Assembly (NCBI RefSeq): GCF_000613725.1
Contig: NZ_BAJN01000014.1
Coordinates: 1 to 64,000 of the forward strand
Length of the DNA stretch: 64,000 bases
Direction: 5' to 3'
DNA from: Hoylesella pleuritidis JCM 14110
Lineage (GTDB): Bacteria > Bacteroidota > Bacteroidia > Bacteroidales > Bacteroidaceae
In this document: one piece after another, positions 1 through 9,440 of the stretch
How the letters are laid out: each line of letters begins with the position of its first letter
Position numbering within the stretch: the stretch's first letter is position 1
Translations under genes and position numbers: made by a program
Notes under the pieces: model-generated
What the model saw: the letters and a program-made list of their open reading frames with translations, nothing else
The model's database searches: none
Told to the model about the DNA's origin: nothing

Positions 1-759
1 AAACCGTGTATCAATTTACAAAGGACTATTGATACACAGCTTGCATTGTTCTGAATTCGTCGAACTCACGTTAAAATAATATACGGATATACTCAAAACG
101 ATTTTCTGTATTTTTTGGCTTACCGTCGTATAGCTCAGAACTGACAATAGTTGGTTGACGTCGATTATTCCCTCGTATTTCTTCAAGGATTTTCAAGGGA
201 ATGTCCAGCAATATGATAACCCAATTTTTACTTTCGACAATGGAAACAAAGAAACGGCATTTGTAGATACACTTCTATCCAAGTACCGTTGTCTTATAGT
301 CCCTGTTATATTATGGCTGATTAGTGTAAAAGGTAGTTTTTCCAAGCGATGAAACGCTTTATGAGTATCTGCCGTTACCAATATTGTGTCTGTTATTATC
401 CCTAAAAGGCGATGTGTGAGCGGGACTTAGAAGAACAATTACTAGTCGACTAAAAGTCCTGAACTGTTCTGCAAGGGATGGTTTGGAGCTTTCCGGTATT
501 CTTTACATCAGGCAGGAGGATACATGTGGGGCAGTTATCCTTTTTCTTTGGAAACAGCCTCATATTCTGAGAGAGACGTCCTGAAGCAAATTCGGAAGCA
601 GTGGTTGAAGGTGGAACGAGAATTGAAGCTCAAGAGATACTCATCTTTCTCGGTGTATGGAGTCGGCGTGATTTGTTTAGTGCATTTTCGGTGGGAAGTG
701 CAAGGATAAATAAAGGATTGTATTCTTTTTATTTTGAATGTAAAGCGTAAGGCGATCGG
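1..759. other. Gene-poor left end, no recognisable gene
   Basis: No open frame here resembles a known family. The longest frames are about 60 codons, lack a good start context and look random. A 10-bp perfect inverted repeat lies at 6-15 and 28-37 with a 12-nt loop. The stretch sits directly downstream of znuC on the minus strand, where a metal-ABC permease gene would often be found, but no hydrophobic reading frame is visible. It may be decayed sequence. This is inference from absence, and I could not identify a parent gene. Confidence 0.4.
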
Positions 760-1524
760 TTAAAGGTAGTTTTCGTGTGTTTTTAATACTCTGTGTGGCA
801 TATCACCGTGGGCTAAGAGCTCTATGGGACATCCGAAGTGTTCTTGGAGCTCTTTTTCAGGAATCTCGGTACAGGCGTGGTAATGCAGCATTCGATTGAC
901 ACAGGCCACATCTTTCACGTTTTGGAGAATAGTTCCGATGTCGTGACTCACAATGATAACGGCGCAATCGCGGTTGATCGTGCCGAGCATTTGGTACATT
1001 TGTTCCTGGAAGCGCTTATCAATGTAAGTATTCGGCTCATCAAGTATTACAACTTCGGGACGTGATACGATGGCACGTGCCAAAAGAACGCGCTGTAATT
1101 GGCCCCCGCTTAATATCCCGATGGAGCATTTTTTCAGACTTTCAAGTTCCATCTTGCGAAGGGTTTCGCATACTTGTTCGTGTTGACTGCGGGTATAAGG
1201 GCGCAGAAATCTCTTCTGCCGACTGAGTCCCGACAATACGACTTCATAGACAGAGATGGGAAAACGACGATCGATGGCATTGTATTGAGGCAGATAACCC
1301 ATTGTAATCTCAGGTACTGAACGTCCTTCTCGCAAGTAAACGACTTGCCCCGAAACTGGTTTCATCAGCCCGAGAATGATACGGATAAGGGTTGTTTTGC
1401 CGCCTCCATTAGGGCCGATAATACCGAGAAAGTCGTGGTCGAAAACAGTCAAAGAGACGTCTTGCAGTGCAATCTTCCCGTCGTAAGCAGCTGTAATGTG
1501 TTCGAGTCGGATAATGGGTTGCAT
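760..1524 (-). CDS. znuC: Metal (zinc/manganese-type) ABC transporter ATP-binding protein
   Basis: 254-residue ABC ATPase of the ZnuC/MntB type that would power uptake of Zn2+ or Mn2+ across the inner membrane. Visible motifs are Walker A GPNGGGKTT (residues 37-45), a Q-loop glutamine at 80, signature LSGGQ (138-142), Walker B VVILDEP (158-164) and the H-loop SHD (193-195). The length is normal for the family. It starts 4 nt after the stop of the solute-binding gene, so the two are co-transcribed. The permease subunit expected in such an operon is not seen downstream to the window edge. Zinc rather than manganese is inferred from the pairing with a ZnuA-like protein. The ABC assignment is firm, the metal is not. 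Confidence 0.9.
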   Translation of the reverse strand: MQPIIRLEHITAAYDGKIALQDVSLTVFDHDFLGIIGPNGGGKTTLIRIILGLMKPVSGQVVYLREGRSVPEITMGYLPQYNAIDRRFPISVYEVVLSGLSRQKRFLRPYTRSQHEQVCETLRKMELESLKKCSIGILSGGQLQRVLLARAIVSRPEVVILDEPNTYIDKRFQEQMYQMLGTINRDCAVIIVSHDIGTILQNVKDVACVNRMLHYHACTEIPEKELQEHFGCPIELLAHGDMPHRVLKTHENYL

Positions 1525-1528
1525 CGCT

Positions 1529-2357
1529 TTATTTCAAGAGTTCGGATATTTGCACCATTTGCTTATCCCAAAAATAGCTCAACGGATTGATCTCTAAGGG
1601 GCGTATTTCAAGCTCTTTGGTGATGATATCAGTATCGCGGTTGGCGAATTCCTGTTGAATGAATATTGTCTGGATATTCAGCTGTTTAGCCGTTTTTAAA
1701 AGTTGCTTTAATTGTGCAGCCGAGGGTTCGCGTCCCTCTTCTTCGATCGGAAGCTGGATGAGATCGTATTCTTTAGCAAAATAAGTGAGCACAGGATGAT
1801 AAATGATAAACTCTTTGGCACCGCTTTTTTTTTAGATTAGCACGTATGGTCTTGTCTGTTTGTTTGATTTTGGTAAGCAATCGTTCATAATTGGTTCTGA
1901 AATAGGCACTGTCCTGTACGTCGACCGACATTACCGCATCGTAGATATTGCGTGCAATGATTTGGGCATTGGCACAACTCATCCATGTATGAGGATCTTC
2001 TACATTGTTTATATTGCTGATGGGGGCAATACCGTCTGATGAGTCTATGATAATGGTATGCGGTGCATTGTCAGTGAGTTTTTTCATCCACGTACGTTCA
2101 AAACCGATACTTCCTACCTTTATATATATATCGCTTTCGGCCAAATCCATCATTTGTCGAGCTGTGGGCTCATAAGTCTCGGGATTACTGCCGTTGGGAA
2201 CCATCGTTACCACTTTGTATTTATTACCCACGATTTGGTTGACGAAAAAACGAAGTGGTTCGATGGTCACGGTGATCGTGTGTGGTCCTTCGCTCTTCTG
2301 AGGGCCGCACCCGATGAGTGTCAGTGCAGTCAATACAATGAATATATATTTTTTCAT
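1529..2357 (-). CDS. znuA: Zinc ABC transporter substrate-binding lipoprotein, frame broken at an A9 run
   Basis: ZnuA-like periplasmic metal-binding lipoprotein. The N-terminal signal ends in a lipobox (LIGC, Cys17), followed by family landmarks VTIEPLRFFVNQIVG, NPETYEP and EDPHTWMS. The frame from 2357 fails just after a run of nine A on the coding strand (window 1825-1833). Removing one A joins it to the downstream frame (KEFIIYHP..LTYFAKEYDLIQLP) and gives a normal protein of about 275 residues. As read, the first frame ends at 1773, and the C-terminal half could only be made from an internal ATG at 1792. The cause may be a sequencing miscount of the homopolymer, phase variation or slippage. 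It overlaps nothing and lies 3 nt after the upstream membrane gene, so it belongs to the same minus-strand operon. Confidence 0.82.
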
Positions 2358-2360
2358 ATC

Positions 2361-2812
2361 TTAAAAGAACAAACTTACTCCATAAATTAATAGAACATAG
2401 CGCACGATTTTACCTAATGTGACACTTGTAAGAGTGATAATGGCATTAGCCCTCATTAATCCTAATGAAACGGTGATAGCGCTTCCGATGACAGGGAGGA
2501 AAGCGAAGAATCCCATCCAGCGCCGCGCCCAGCCATAAATCGTTCGGCCTTGTCAAGGCTTTCTTGTTTGACGTGCAGGTATTTCTCGACCCATTCGGGC
2601 TTACCCAAACGTCCGATTCCGTAGTTGAACATCGATCCTGCCACGTTGCCTATGGTTCCGTAGAGCGCGAGTTGCCACGGATTAAGACCAGCTGCCATTA
2701 ATCCGAGCATTACAGCTTCGCTACTGAACGGGAGTATACTGCCTGCTAACAGCGCTGATGTCAGCATTCCCCAATAGCCGTAGTGAATTAACAGGTCGAT
2801 CAATGCATCCAT
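2361..2812 (-). CDS. YqaA/SNARE-associated (VTT-type) small membrane protein, frameshifted
   Basis: Membrane protein of the YqaA/DedA-related VTT superfamily. The N-terminal part has the hydrophobic segments and the LPFSSEAVMLGL and YGTIGNVAGSMFNYGIGR blocks typical of YqaA. The frame then leaves the family near 2517-2530 and ends at 2462. Restoring one base in the GC-rich stretch there brings in the missing C-terminus (WMGFFAFLPVIGSAITVSLGL..., ending at 2361) and gives about 150 residues, normal for the family. The start overlaps the end of the upstream membrane gene by 13 nt. The substrate is unknown. Relatives have been linked to lipid or ion handling, but nothing here decides that. Confidence 0.78.
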
Positions 2813-3729
2813 AAGTTGTATGCGGTTATGCCGATTGATAGCCCGATAATGCCGTAAAAGGCAATGTTTGTCAATCGGGTGCGTGTTAGGGCGATGAAAT
2901 GGGCGATCAGTGGAGCTGTATTGACAATCAGAATACGCATCAGTATATCAAAGTGTCGAGGTTGCAGGAAGATAAAGACTGCACTACTGATACTCATTGC
3001 GATGAAAAGTTCGTAGAGCATTCGTGTACGAATTTTGTCAGCATAGCTGTTGCGTAGATAGTGGATGGTACCTATCACAGTCATCAGAACAATGTAGGCG
3101 AAGGTCACAATTTGATGCTCGGTGACAGCAGAATAGTCGAATAGCGGTTGAAACTGTATTATATTCGTGAAATGTTGAATAAATTTGTCTATCTCATCGG
3201 TATAAATATAGTAACCTCCGACAAACCAATAAGGTGCGATTAATCCTAAAACGGAAGCCCAAAATGTTCGATTGCTGAATGCGAGGATATTAACAGTCAG
3301 TAGAATCCATAAAATTGGAATGAAGAAAATAATTTGGATAAATACCGTCGAAGCGATTCCGATGCAGAGAAAAGCATAAAATACGTGTCCGGAGGCTTGC
3401 TTATTTTGGTAAGCATAGAATAAAGCTGTGTAGCAACCGATGATGCATAATTGCACGATTCCGCCCTCAATAGACGTGAATAAAATATTGGCTGCTGATA
3501 CCAAGACAAGAAAGGTACTGGAAACCATACGGCTGTAAATACGAATCAACGAGTTGGTATTATTCAATTCGATGACAAGATAAGTAGAAACAATCAGCAG
3601 TATCATCTGAATCCACAACCTATCGCTGATAAGTCGGCAAGCAAAGCATACGAGAATCGCATACACTGCCGTTATCGGTAATGTAAATCTACTTTCTGCT
3701 ATCTTATTTTGCATTCTTTTATATACCAT
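2800..3729 (-). CDS. Polytopic membrane protein of unknown function
   Basis: A 309-residue protein made almost entirely of hydrophobic segments, about eight to ten predicted by eye, with short loops. It has no catalytic motif that I recognise and no signal peptide distinct from the first transmembrane helix. It lies between purD and the YqaA-type gene on the same strand, with a short gap after purD and a 13-nt overlap with the next gene, so it is probably co-transcribed. Met6 is an alternative start that leaves a more ordinary N-terminus. No function is assigned. It may be a Bacteroidota-restricted conserved family, which I infer from its housekeeping neighbourhood. Confidence 0.75.
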   Translation of the reverse strand: MVYKRMQNKIAESRFTLPITAVYAILVCFACRLISDRLWIQMILLIVSTYLVIELNNTNSLIRIYSRMVSSTFLVLVSAANILFTSIEGGIVQLCIIGCYTALFYAYQNKQASGHVFYAFLCIGIASTVFIQIIFFIPILWILLTVNILAFSNRTFWASVLGLIAPYWFVGGYYIYTDEIDKFIQHFTNIIQFQPLFDYSAVTEHQIVTFAYIVLMTVIGTIHYLRNSYADKIRTRMLYELFIAMSISSAVFIFLQPRHFDILMRILIVNTAPLIAHFIALTRTRLTNIAFYGIIGLSIGITAYNLWMH

Positions 3730-3809
3730 CGCTTCTTTGTTATAGTCAGGCCGATAAATCTTTGAAAAAGGATGGGAATCGTCTCGTAAAAACTCTTTTG
3801 GTCTGTTAC

Positions 3810-5078
3810 TTATAAATCTTTTCCGATGTCACCGCGGAAATATTTGCCCTCGAAATCAATCTTTTCAGCCACGGAGAAGCTCTTTTTCAGAGCCTCGTCT
3901 TTGTCTTTCCCGTAGCTGCTTATTGCCAATACACGTCCGCCGTTGGTAACGAGCCGACCATCTTTAACGACTGTTCCGCTGTGGAAAACAATGCTGTCTC
4001 CCGCTCCGTCAAGACCGGTAATGGGATATCCCTTTGTATATTGCTGCGGATAACCGCCGCTTACAAGCATTACGGAGACAGCTGCGCGATGGTCGAAAAC
4101 CACTTTTCGGCGGTCGAGATCTCCTTGCGCAATGCCTTCAAAGAGATCGATGATGTCGCTCTTGAGTCTTAACATCACACTCTCTGTCTCGGGATCACCC
4201 ATCCGACAGTTGTATTCGATAACCATCGGATTACCTTTCACGTTGATCAAACCAAAGAAGATGAAACCTCGATAATCAATCTTCTCCTCGGCAAGTCCGT
4301 CTATCGTAGGACGGATAATGCGTTCTTCAACTCGTTGCAGCCACTCTTTCGTAGCGAAAGTAACTGGCGAAACACTGCCCATTCCACCCGTATTGAGGCC
4401 TGTGTCGTGCTCGCCGATACGTTTATAGTCTTTGGCTTCGGGCAGGATCTGATAATGTCGGCCGTCGGTTAATACAAACACCGAGCACTCGATACCGTCT
4501 AAGAACTCCTCGACGACTACCTGTGCCGAGGCGTCTCCAAACTTTCCGCTGAGCATTTTACCTAATTCGGCCTGGGCTTCGGCCAATGTCGGGAGGATGA
4601 GCACGCCCTTACCGGCACACAGTCCATCGGCTTTGAGCACGTAAGGAGCCGTTAGCGAGGCAAGAAAAGCTCGCCCCTCATCGAGAGTCTGGCTATTAAA
4701 CGTGCGATGTTTAGCCGTTGGAATGCCGTGTCTTTGCATAAAGGCTTTGGCAAACTGTTTTGAACCTTCGAGACGGGCACCGCTTTTCGAGGGGCCGATT
4801 ACAGTGATATGAGCTGTCTGGGGATCGTTCTTGAAAGCGTCGCGAATACCGTTTACCAGCGGGTCTTCGGGTCCGACAACCACCATATCAATGTTATTTG
4901 CCACGGCAAAAACTTTCAGTCGGTCAAAGTCATTCACTTCGATGGGCACATTCTCACCCACTTCGGCTGTGCCGGGATTGCCCGGCGCGATGTAAAGGTG
5001 GTCTATCCGCGGGCTCTGTGCTATCTTCCAAGCCAACGCGTGTTCGCGCCCGCCACTGCCCAACAATAGTATTCTCAT
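3810..5078 (-). CDS. purD: Phosphoribosylamine--glycine ligase (GAR synthetase)
   Basis: PurD catalyses ATP-dependent joining of 5-phosphoribosylamine and glycine, the second step of de novo purine synthesis. The 422-residue protein opens with the canonical [18 protein letters not shown]. It continues with APGNPGT, the ATP-grasp region containing [13 protein letters not shown] and [13 protein letters not shown], and the metal/ATP site [13 protein letters not shown]. Length and motif order are typical, and the start is fixed by the N-terminal Rossmann motif. It lies 5 nt after the stop of the S9 peptidase gene upstream, an unrelated partner that suggests only a shared transcript. Confidence 0.97.
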   Translation of the reverse strand: MRILLLGSGGREHALAWKIAQSPRIDHLYIAPGNPGTAEVGENVPIEVNDFDRLKVFAVANNIDMVVVGPEDPLVNGIRDAFKNDPQTAHITVIGPSKSGARLEGSKQFAKAFMQRHGIPTAKHRTFNSQTLDEGRAFLASLTAPYVLKADGLCAGKGVLILPTLAEAQAELGKMLSGKFGDASAQVVVEEFLDGIECSVFVLTDGRHYQILPEAKDYKRIGEHDTGLNTGGMGSVSPVTFATKEWLQRVEERIIRPTIDGLAEEKIDYRGFIFFGLINVKGNPMVIEYNCRMGDPETESVMLRLKSDIIDLFEGIAQGDLDRRKVVFDHRAAVSVMLVSGGYPQQYTKGYPITGLDGAGDSIVFHSGTVVKDGRLVTNGGRVLAISSYGKDKDEALKKSFSVAEKIDFEGKYFRGDIGKDL

Positions 5079-5083
5079 TGCAT

Positions 5084-7264
5084 TTATTTTAAATAGTCAT
5101 CGAAATATTGTGATATTCGCTCGTGGAGATGCGTACTTTGGTGACCTCGCATATTGTGAGGCTCACCGGGATAGACGAAGAAATCGGGTTGTGTACCTAC
5201 CTGAATACACTCTTGCAAGAAGTTGAGCGCGTGCTGAGGAAGTACTACCGGGTCATTCATTCCTATGATAATTTGCAACTTTCCTTTTAAGTTCTTGGCT
5301 TTGGGAAGCAAACTGCTCTCGGCGAAACCTTGTGGATTGCTCTGCGGAGTGCCCATATAGCGCTCGCCATACATCGCCTCGTACCACTTCCAATCAATCA
5401 CAGGACCACCTGCAACACCTACTTTGAAGACCTCGGGATGGGTTGTCATCAAGTTGGTGGTCATAAAACCGCCGAAGCTCCAACCGTGAATACCCATCCT
5501 ACTGGTATCTACATAGGGCAACGATTTGAGATATTCCACACCCCGCATTTGGTCTTTCATTTCCTCGATACCCAGATGATGGAAAGTGGCTTGCTCGAAA
5601 TCACGCCCGCGGTTGCAGCTGCCCCGGTTGTCGAGAATAAAGAGCAGATAGCCCTTTTGTGCCATATAAGTCTCCCAACCTCGACTCCAGTAATGCCAAC
5701 GAGCTTCTACATTGCGTATACCGGGACCTCCATAAACGTATATAATAGTAGGATAGCGCTTTTGGGCATCAAAGTTTACGGGTTTCACCAACCGATAATA
5801 GAGGTCGGTTTTTCCGTCGGCGGCCTTGATGGTACCGCACAAATATTCCGGTACTTGGTATCCCAGCCACGGGTCTTCAGCTTTGAAGTAAGATAAACTC
5901 TTGCCTGTTGCTACATTGATAATATCAATATTGCGAGGTATGTCAGGTGTTGTGAAATTGTCGATAATCCAGTTTCCCATCGGCGATAACGCCAATTTAT
6001 GGCCTCTATCGGGCTCATTGATATTGGCGTGACAACCCTTTCCGTTATCAAGCAAGCGTCGCTTACCTGTCTGAACACTGACGGCGAACAGGTTATTTTG
6101 TATCGGATTGCACTCGTTCGACAAGATGATGGCCTCTTTCCGAGTTCGGTTGAAACCCATCAAATCAAGTACGAGCCACTTGCCGGCAGTAAGTTGCTTT
6201 AGCTGTCGGCCTTTGATGTTGAACAAATAGAGGTGTTTGAATCCGTCTTTTTCGCTTTGCAGAGTAAATTTAGAGGCATCCCAAGGCAAGAAAGTAATCG
6301 GATTGACGGGGTGAACATATTTATCACTATGCTCACGGTATAACGTTGAAACTCGATTTCCGGTCGTTGCGTCGTATGCATCAAGTGAAAAGTCGGTCTG
6401 TTTGCGGTTGAGTTCGATGAGGTAAATCAGCTGGTTATCGGGACTCCAACAAATATTCGTGAAGTAACGATCAGTCGGATCACCTGTATTGAGATAGATC
6501 GTACGACCCGTTTTCAGGTCGTAAACGCCCATTTTAACTTGATGTATAGGCTCACCTGCCATCGGATACTTCTCAGGTTGGAGCATAGCAATGCGTGTGT
6601 TGATATCTACTAACGGATAGTCTGTAACCATACTCTGGTCCATCCTATAAAAAGCGAGCTTCTGTCCGTCATTGCTCCAGAATGTACCTTTATATATACC
6701 GAATTCGTCGCGATTAACAACCTGACCGTAAACGATGTCTCGACTGCCGTCGGTAGTGAGTTGGTGGGTTTTTCCCTTAGCGTCAGTGAGATAGAGATTG
6801 TGGTCTTTCACGAATGCTACGGCACGTGAAGCGGCATTCCATTCGGCGTGTGTTTCGCCGATGCAAGGTTGACTCCAAATGCACTTCTGTTGTTTCCAGT
6901 CGAACAAGATACGGTCGGTACCGTTGCTGATGAGTACTAATGGTTGATCCGGATAGGGGAATGTGGCATTATAAAGTGAGTTGAGCTTGCGCCCGTCAGT
7001 AGTCTGACAGCCGTGGTTATTTAGAGTCTCGACCGTAAAAAGCAGCGATTCTTTGCCCGTTTTCTTGTCGATAAGACTGCAATGGTCATAGTCTGTGCGT
7101 ATCAATTCGTCGCCCCACCACGCCGTGTAGCGGTTCTTCGGCACCATATTGTGATAATTGTTGCCGCCGAAATTGAGGTCTTCAAGTGTGAATTGTTTCT
7201 GAGCTGATGCAGTCATAGCGATAAACAGGAACAGGATTAGATTCTTAGTCTTCATCATCTTCAT
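5084..7264 (-). CDS. Prolyl tripeptidyl peptidase / dipeptidyl peptidase IV-type serine peptidase (S9)
   Basis: Exported S9-family peptidase that would remove N-terminal di- or tripeptides ending in proline from peptides in the periplasm. From the chosen start it is 726 residues: a signal peptide ([14 protein letters not shown]), a DPP IV-type beta-propeller and a C-terminal alpha/beta hydrolase. The catalytic triad is readable as Ser596 in GWSFGG, Asp671 in GMNDP and His703 in GEPHNMRG. The frame is open further upstream to 7396, but that extension lies inside the preceding gene and precedes the signal peptide. I therefore use the ATG at 7264; the ATG at 7255 is also possible. It overlaps the end of the RNA methyltransferase gene by about 20 nt. 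Asaccharolytic peptide use is a known trait of this group. Confidence 0.92.
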   Translation of the reverse strand: MKMMKTKNLILFLFIAMTASAQKQFTLEDLNFGGNNYHNMVPKNRYTAWWGDELIRTDYDHCSLIDKKTGKESLLFTVETLNNHGCQTTDGRKLNSLYNATFPYPDQPLVLISNGTDRILFDWKQQKCIWSQPCIGETHAEWNAASRAVAFVKDHNLYLTDAKGKTHQLTTDGSRDIVYGQVVNRDEFGIYKGTFWSNDGQKLAFYRMDQSMVTDYPLVDINTRIAMLQPEKYPMAGEPIHQVKMGVYDLKTGRTIYLNTGDPTDRYFTNICWSPDNQLIYLIELNRKQTDFSLDAYDATTGNRVSTLYREHSDKYVHPVNPITFLPWDASKFTLQSEKDGFKHLYLFNIKGRQLKQLTAGKWLVLDLMGFNRTRKEAIILSNECNPIQNNLFAVSVQTGKRRLLDNGKGCHANINEPDRGHKLALSPMGNWIIDNFTTPDIPRNIDIINVATGKSLSYFKAEDPWLGYQVPEYLCGTIKAADGKTDLYYRLVKPVNFDAQKRYPTIIYVYGGPGIRNVEARWHYWSRGWETYMAQKGYLLFILDNRGSCNRGRDFEQATFHHLGIEEMKDQMRGVEYLKSLPYVDTSRMGIHGWSFGGFMTTNLMTTHPEVFKVGVAGGPVIDWKWYEAMYGERYMGTPQSNPQGFAESSLLPKAKNLKGKLQIIIGMNDPVVLPQHALNFLQECIQVGTQPDFFVYPGEPHNMRGHQSTHLHERISQYFDDYLK

Positions 7265-8731
7265 ATTGTTTATAGTTTTTCCCATTGTTGTTTTCATTAC
7301 TACGACGACCTCCCCGTCCGGTAAACTTGCTGCCTTTGTAAGCTGGTTTGCTACCTGTGCGCGCACCTCTCGATCGGTCTGTCGGTCGTCTTTCACGTCT
7401 TTCGCTCCGTTCCCAACGGTTCTCGCGATTATCTTTACGCTCTAATGAATGGAACGTAAACGACCGAATATCAGCGTTTTCATTCTCTTCCTCCTCATTG
7501 AGACGCTTTTTGAATTCGCGATTCTTTTTGAATCGGTGCTTCTCTGCCATTAGTTTACGTTCCTCGGGTGACTTGACTACGCCGCCTTCACTGCGGAATT
7601 CCTTCAATTTTCCATCGAAAATAGAGTATTTCCGGAACTCACACTCCAACGAACCATTGAATACCGGAATCTTGATCGACGGTTTCAGACCGATCTGTTC
7701 AAAACATTCCTCACGATAACTCAGTATCCACGCGTCGTTGTTCATAAACTGATGCTTGAGCCGTTCACCAATCATTTTGTAGGTTCCGAGTAGATTTGGC
7801 GTTGAGATTCGCTCTCCGTAAGGTGGATTCATTACGATAATGCTCTTCTCGGCAGGCTTTATAAAGTTTTTGAAGTCGGCTTGTTTAACGGTAATATCAT
7901 TTGTTAGGCCGGCTGCTCTTATATTCATTCGAGCTGTGTTGACAGCTTTAATATCAATGTCATAGCCGTAAATATGATGCGAGAACTCGCGTTCCTGAGA
8001 ATCATCATTATAGATTCGGTCGAAGAGTGCAGCATCATAGTCGGGCCATCGTTCAAAAGCGTATTCCTTTCTAAACACGCCCGGACTGATGTTTCGTGCT
8101 ATCAAAGCGGCCTCAATAGGGATAGTGCCCGAACCGCACATTGGGTCTATGAAGTCGGTTTCACCTTTCCAGCCCGTCATCAAGATCATACCTGCGGCCA
8201 AAACTTCATTCAGCGGCGCTTCCACTGACTCTTGCCGGTATCCTCGGCGATGCAAAGACTCACCGCTGGAGTCGAGACTTATTGTAGCATCTTCGTCTGC
8301 AATGTGAATGTGGAGACGCATATCGGGATTAGAAACAGAGATGTTCGGACGCGTACCTGTATGTTCTCTGAATTGATCGACGATAGCATCTTTCACCTTG
8401 TAAGTAACGAATCGGGAGTTGCGAAATTCTTCTGAGTAAACCACTGAATCAACGGAAAAGGTCTTGCCTTTCTCTATATACAGGCTCCAATCTATTTTTT
8501 TGATTTCCAAATAGACGTCATCAGCTGAGCGAGCTTGAACTTTTTGATCGGCTTTAAGATGCGAATGGCAGTGTGTAATTGGAAGTTGGCACGATACATT
8601 ATTTCTTGATTGCCGGTGAAAGACACCATTCGGCGCCCGATCTGTACATTGTTTGCCCCCAGTTGGGTAAGCTCTTGAGCCAAAACTTGCTCTAATCCCA
8701 TAAACGTTTTGGCAATGAGTTCAAATTCCAT
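7245..8731 (-). CDS. THUMP-domain class I SAM-dependent RNA methyltransferase (RlmL/TrmN-like), frameshifted
   Basis: Predicted 23S rRNA or tRNA guanine-N2 methyltransferase. The N-terminal ferredoxin-like/THUMP part (8731 to about 8520: MEFELIAKTFMGLEQVLAQEL) and the downstream THUMP plus Rossmann methyltransferase part are in different frames. Restoring one base near 8520-8530 joins LAQ to DDVYLEIKKIDWSLYI and gives about 495 residues. SAM-site motifs are DPMCGSGTIPIEAAL and the catalytic MNPPYGER. The last about 110 residues form a highly charged Arg/Lys/Gly/Asn-rich tail ending in QYEDDED, probably an RNA-binding extension. RlmL is the closest named enzyme, but the second (RlmK) domain is absent. 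An intact gene with a read error is more likely than a pseudogene. Confidence 0.83.
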
Positions 8732-8902
8732 TATTGTGGTTTGTATGTTAAAAGTGTTTGTTTCAGTCTTTCTTAAACTTCTTAGTGTCGGGCTCCAAAT
8801 CTTCAGTTACCTACAATGCAGAGAATGCATCAATGGTCTTGGTCAATGTTTGAGTCAAACTCCTCATACTTATTCAAGCCCGTATATCAATTATTTTGCC
8901 TA

Positions 8903-8910
8903 CAAAATTA
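8903..8910 (-). promoter_or_regulatory. Promoter -7 box (TAATTTTG) for the RNA methyltransferase transcript
   Basis: The reverse strand reads TAATTTTG, matching the Bacteroidota TAnnTTTG box. I see no clear TTTG -33 element at the right spacing. Transcription from here would give an about 165-nt leader before the start at 8731. Confidence 0.4.
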
Positions 8911-8967
8911 GCAATAATAATTTAAAAGTAGATAATTATCTATGTTAAATTGACAATGTTTAAAGAT

Positions 8968-9047
8968 GAATAAAGTAGAGAAGTGAAAAGGTAAAAAGAT
9001 CATTTACGGCAATGCCGGTATTTCTTCGTCTTTTCACTTCTTTATTC
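8968..9047. repeat. Imperfect inverted repeat
   Basis: The left arm at 8968-8990 and right arm at 9030-9047 share GAATAAAG and GAAGTGAAAAG on opposite strands, with a 4-nt insertion in the left arm. The loop contains a second small palindrome, CGGCAATGCCG. There is no T-run placing it as a simple terminator, and both flanking genes point away from it. Confidence 0.5.
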
Positions 9048-9058
9048 TTTTATTTTCA

Positions 9059-9146
9059 ATTAACCGTTAATTGCTTTACGAAAAGGCGTTAAACAGCGTG
9101 CGTTTAACCGTTAAGTGCAGTGCATTTAGATGTCTTTTGTAGAACT
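9059..9146. repeat. 22-bp periodic array, TTAACCGTTAA type, four units
   Basis: Units begin at 9059, 9081, 9103 and 9125, each 22 bp. The first and third contain TTAACCGTTAA and the second GCGTTAAACAGCGTGCG. The same layout recurs at 24507, 42190 and 51477. Confidence 0.6.
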
Positions 9147-9440
9147 GATTATATCTGATTGATTTACAGTAATATACAGGTAATATCTCTTTTGATTTTC
9201 AACCTTGAGTTATTTTTCGGTGAGTGGGTGTAGCAGTGGAGGATGAACGATGAGAGATAAACGATGAAATCGTAAACTGTAAACCGTTTATATAATAAAT
9301 ACGGTTCTGAATCTTGTCATATAAGAGTGATAAAATAATGAATTGTCAACTTTCAATTGTCGACTCATAACTATTTTCATTTCCAGCGTGCAACTTTCTT
9401 TGCCGTTCTGCCGTCTAACATTCAAAAACTTAAAAACAAT

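Larger units (their letters stand above)
8732..9440. other. Intergenic region between divergent genes, with leader, inverted repeat and 22-bp array
   Basis: This 709-bp gap holds a minus-strand promoter-like box at 8903-8910, so the methyltransferase transcript would carry about 165 nt of leader. It also holds an imperfect inverted repeat with arms at 8968-8990 and 9030-9047 around the small palindrome CGGCAATGCCG, and a 22-bp periodic array from 9059. Near 9240-9290 there is low-complexity GATGAACGATGAGAGATAAACGATG-like sequence. I see no convincing protein-coding gene. A plus-strand frame with a TTG start at 9357 merely extends the lipoprotein gene upstream of its signal peptide. Confidence 0.6.

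Noticed and set aside
155..352. Short frames in the left 700 bp (also 524-709)
   Set aside because: They are about 60 codons with no family resemblance, start context or neighbour support. I considered transposase remnants but could not recognise any.
7265..7396. Longer N-terminus for the S9 peptidase
   Set aside because: The extension lies wholly within the preceding gene and would bury the signal peptide. The ATG at 7264 gives a normal exported protein.
9357..9440. TTG start for the head-GIN lipoprotein
   Set aside because: It would put 28 residues before the signal peptide. The ATG at 9441 is directly in front of it.
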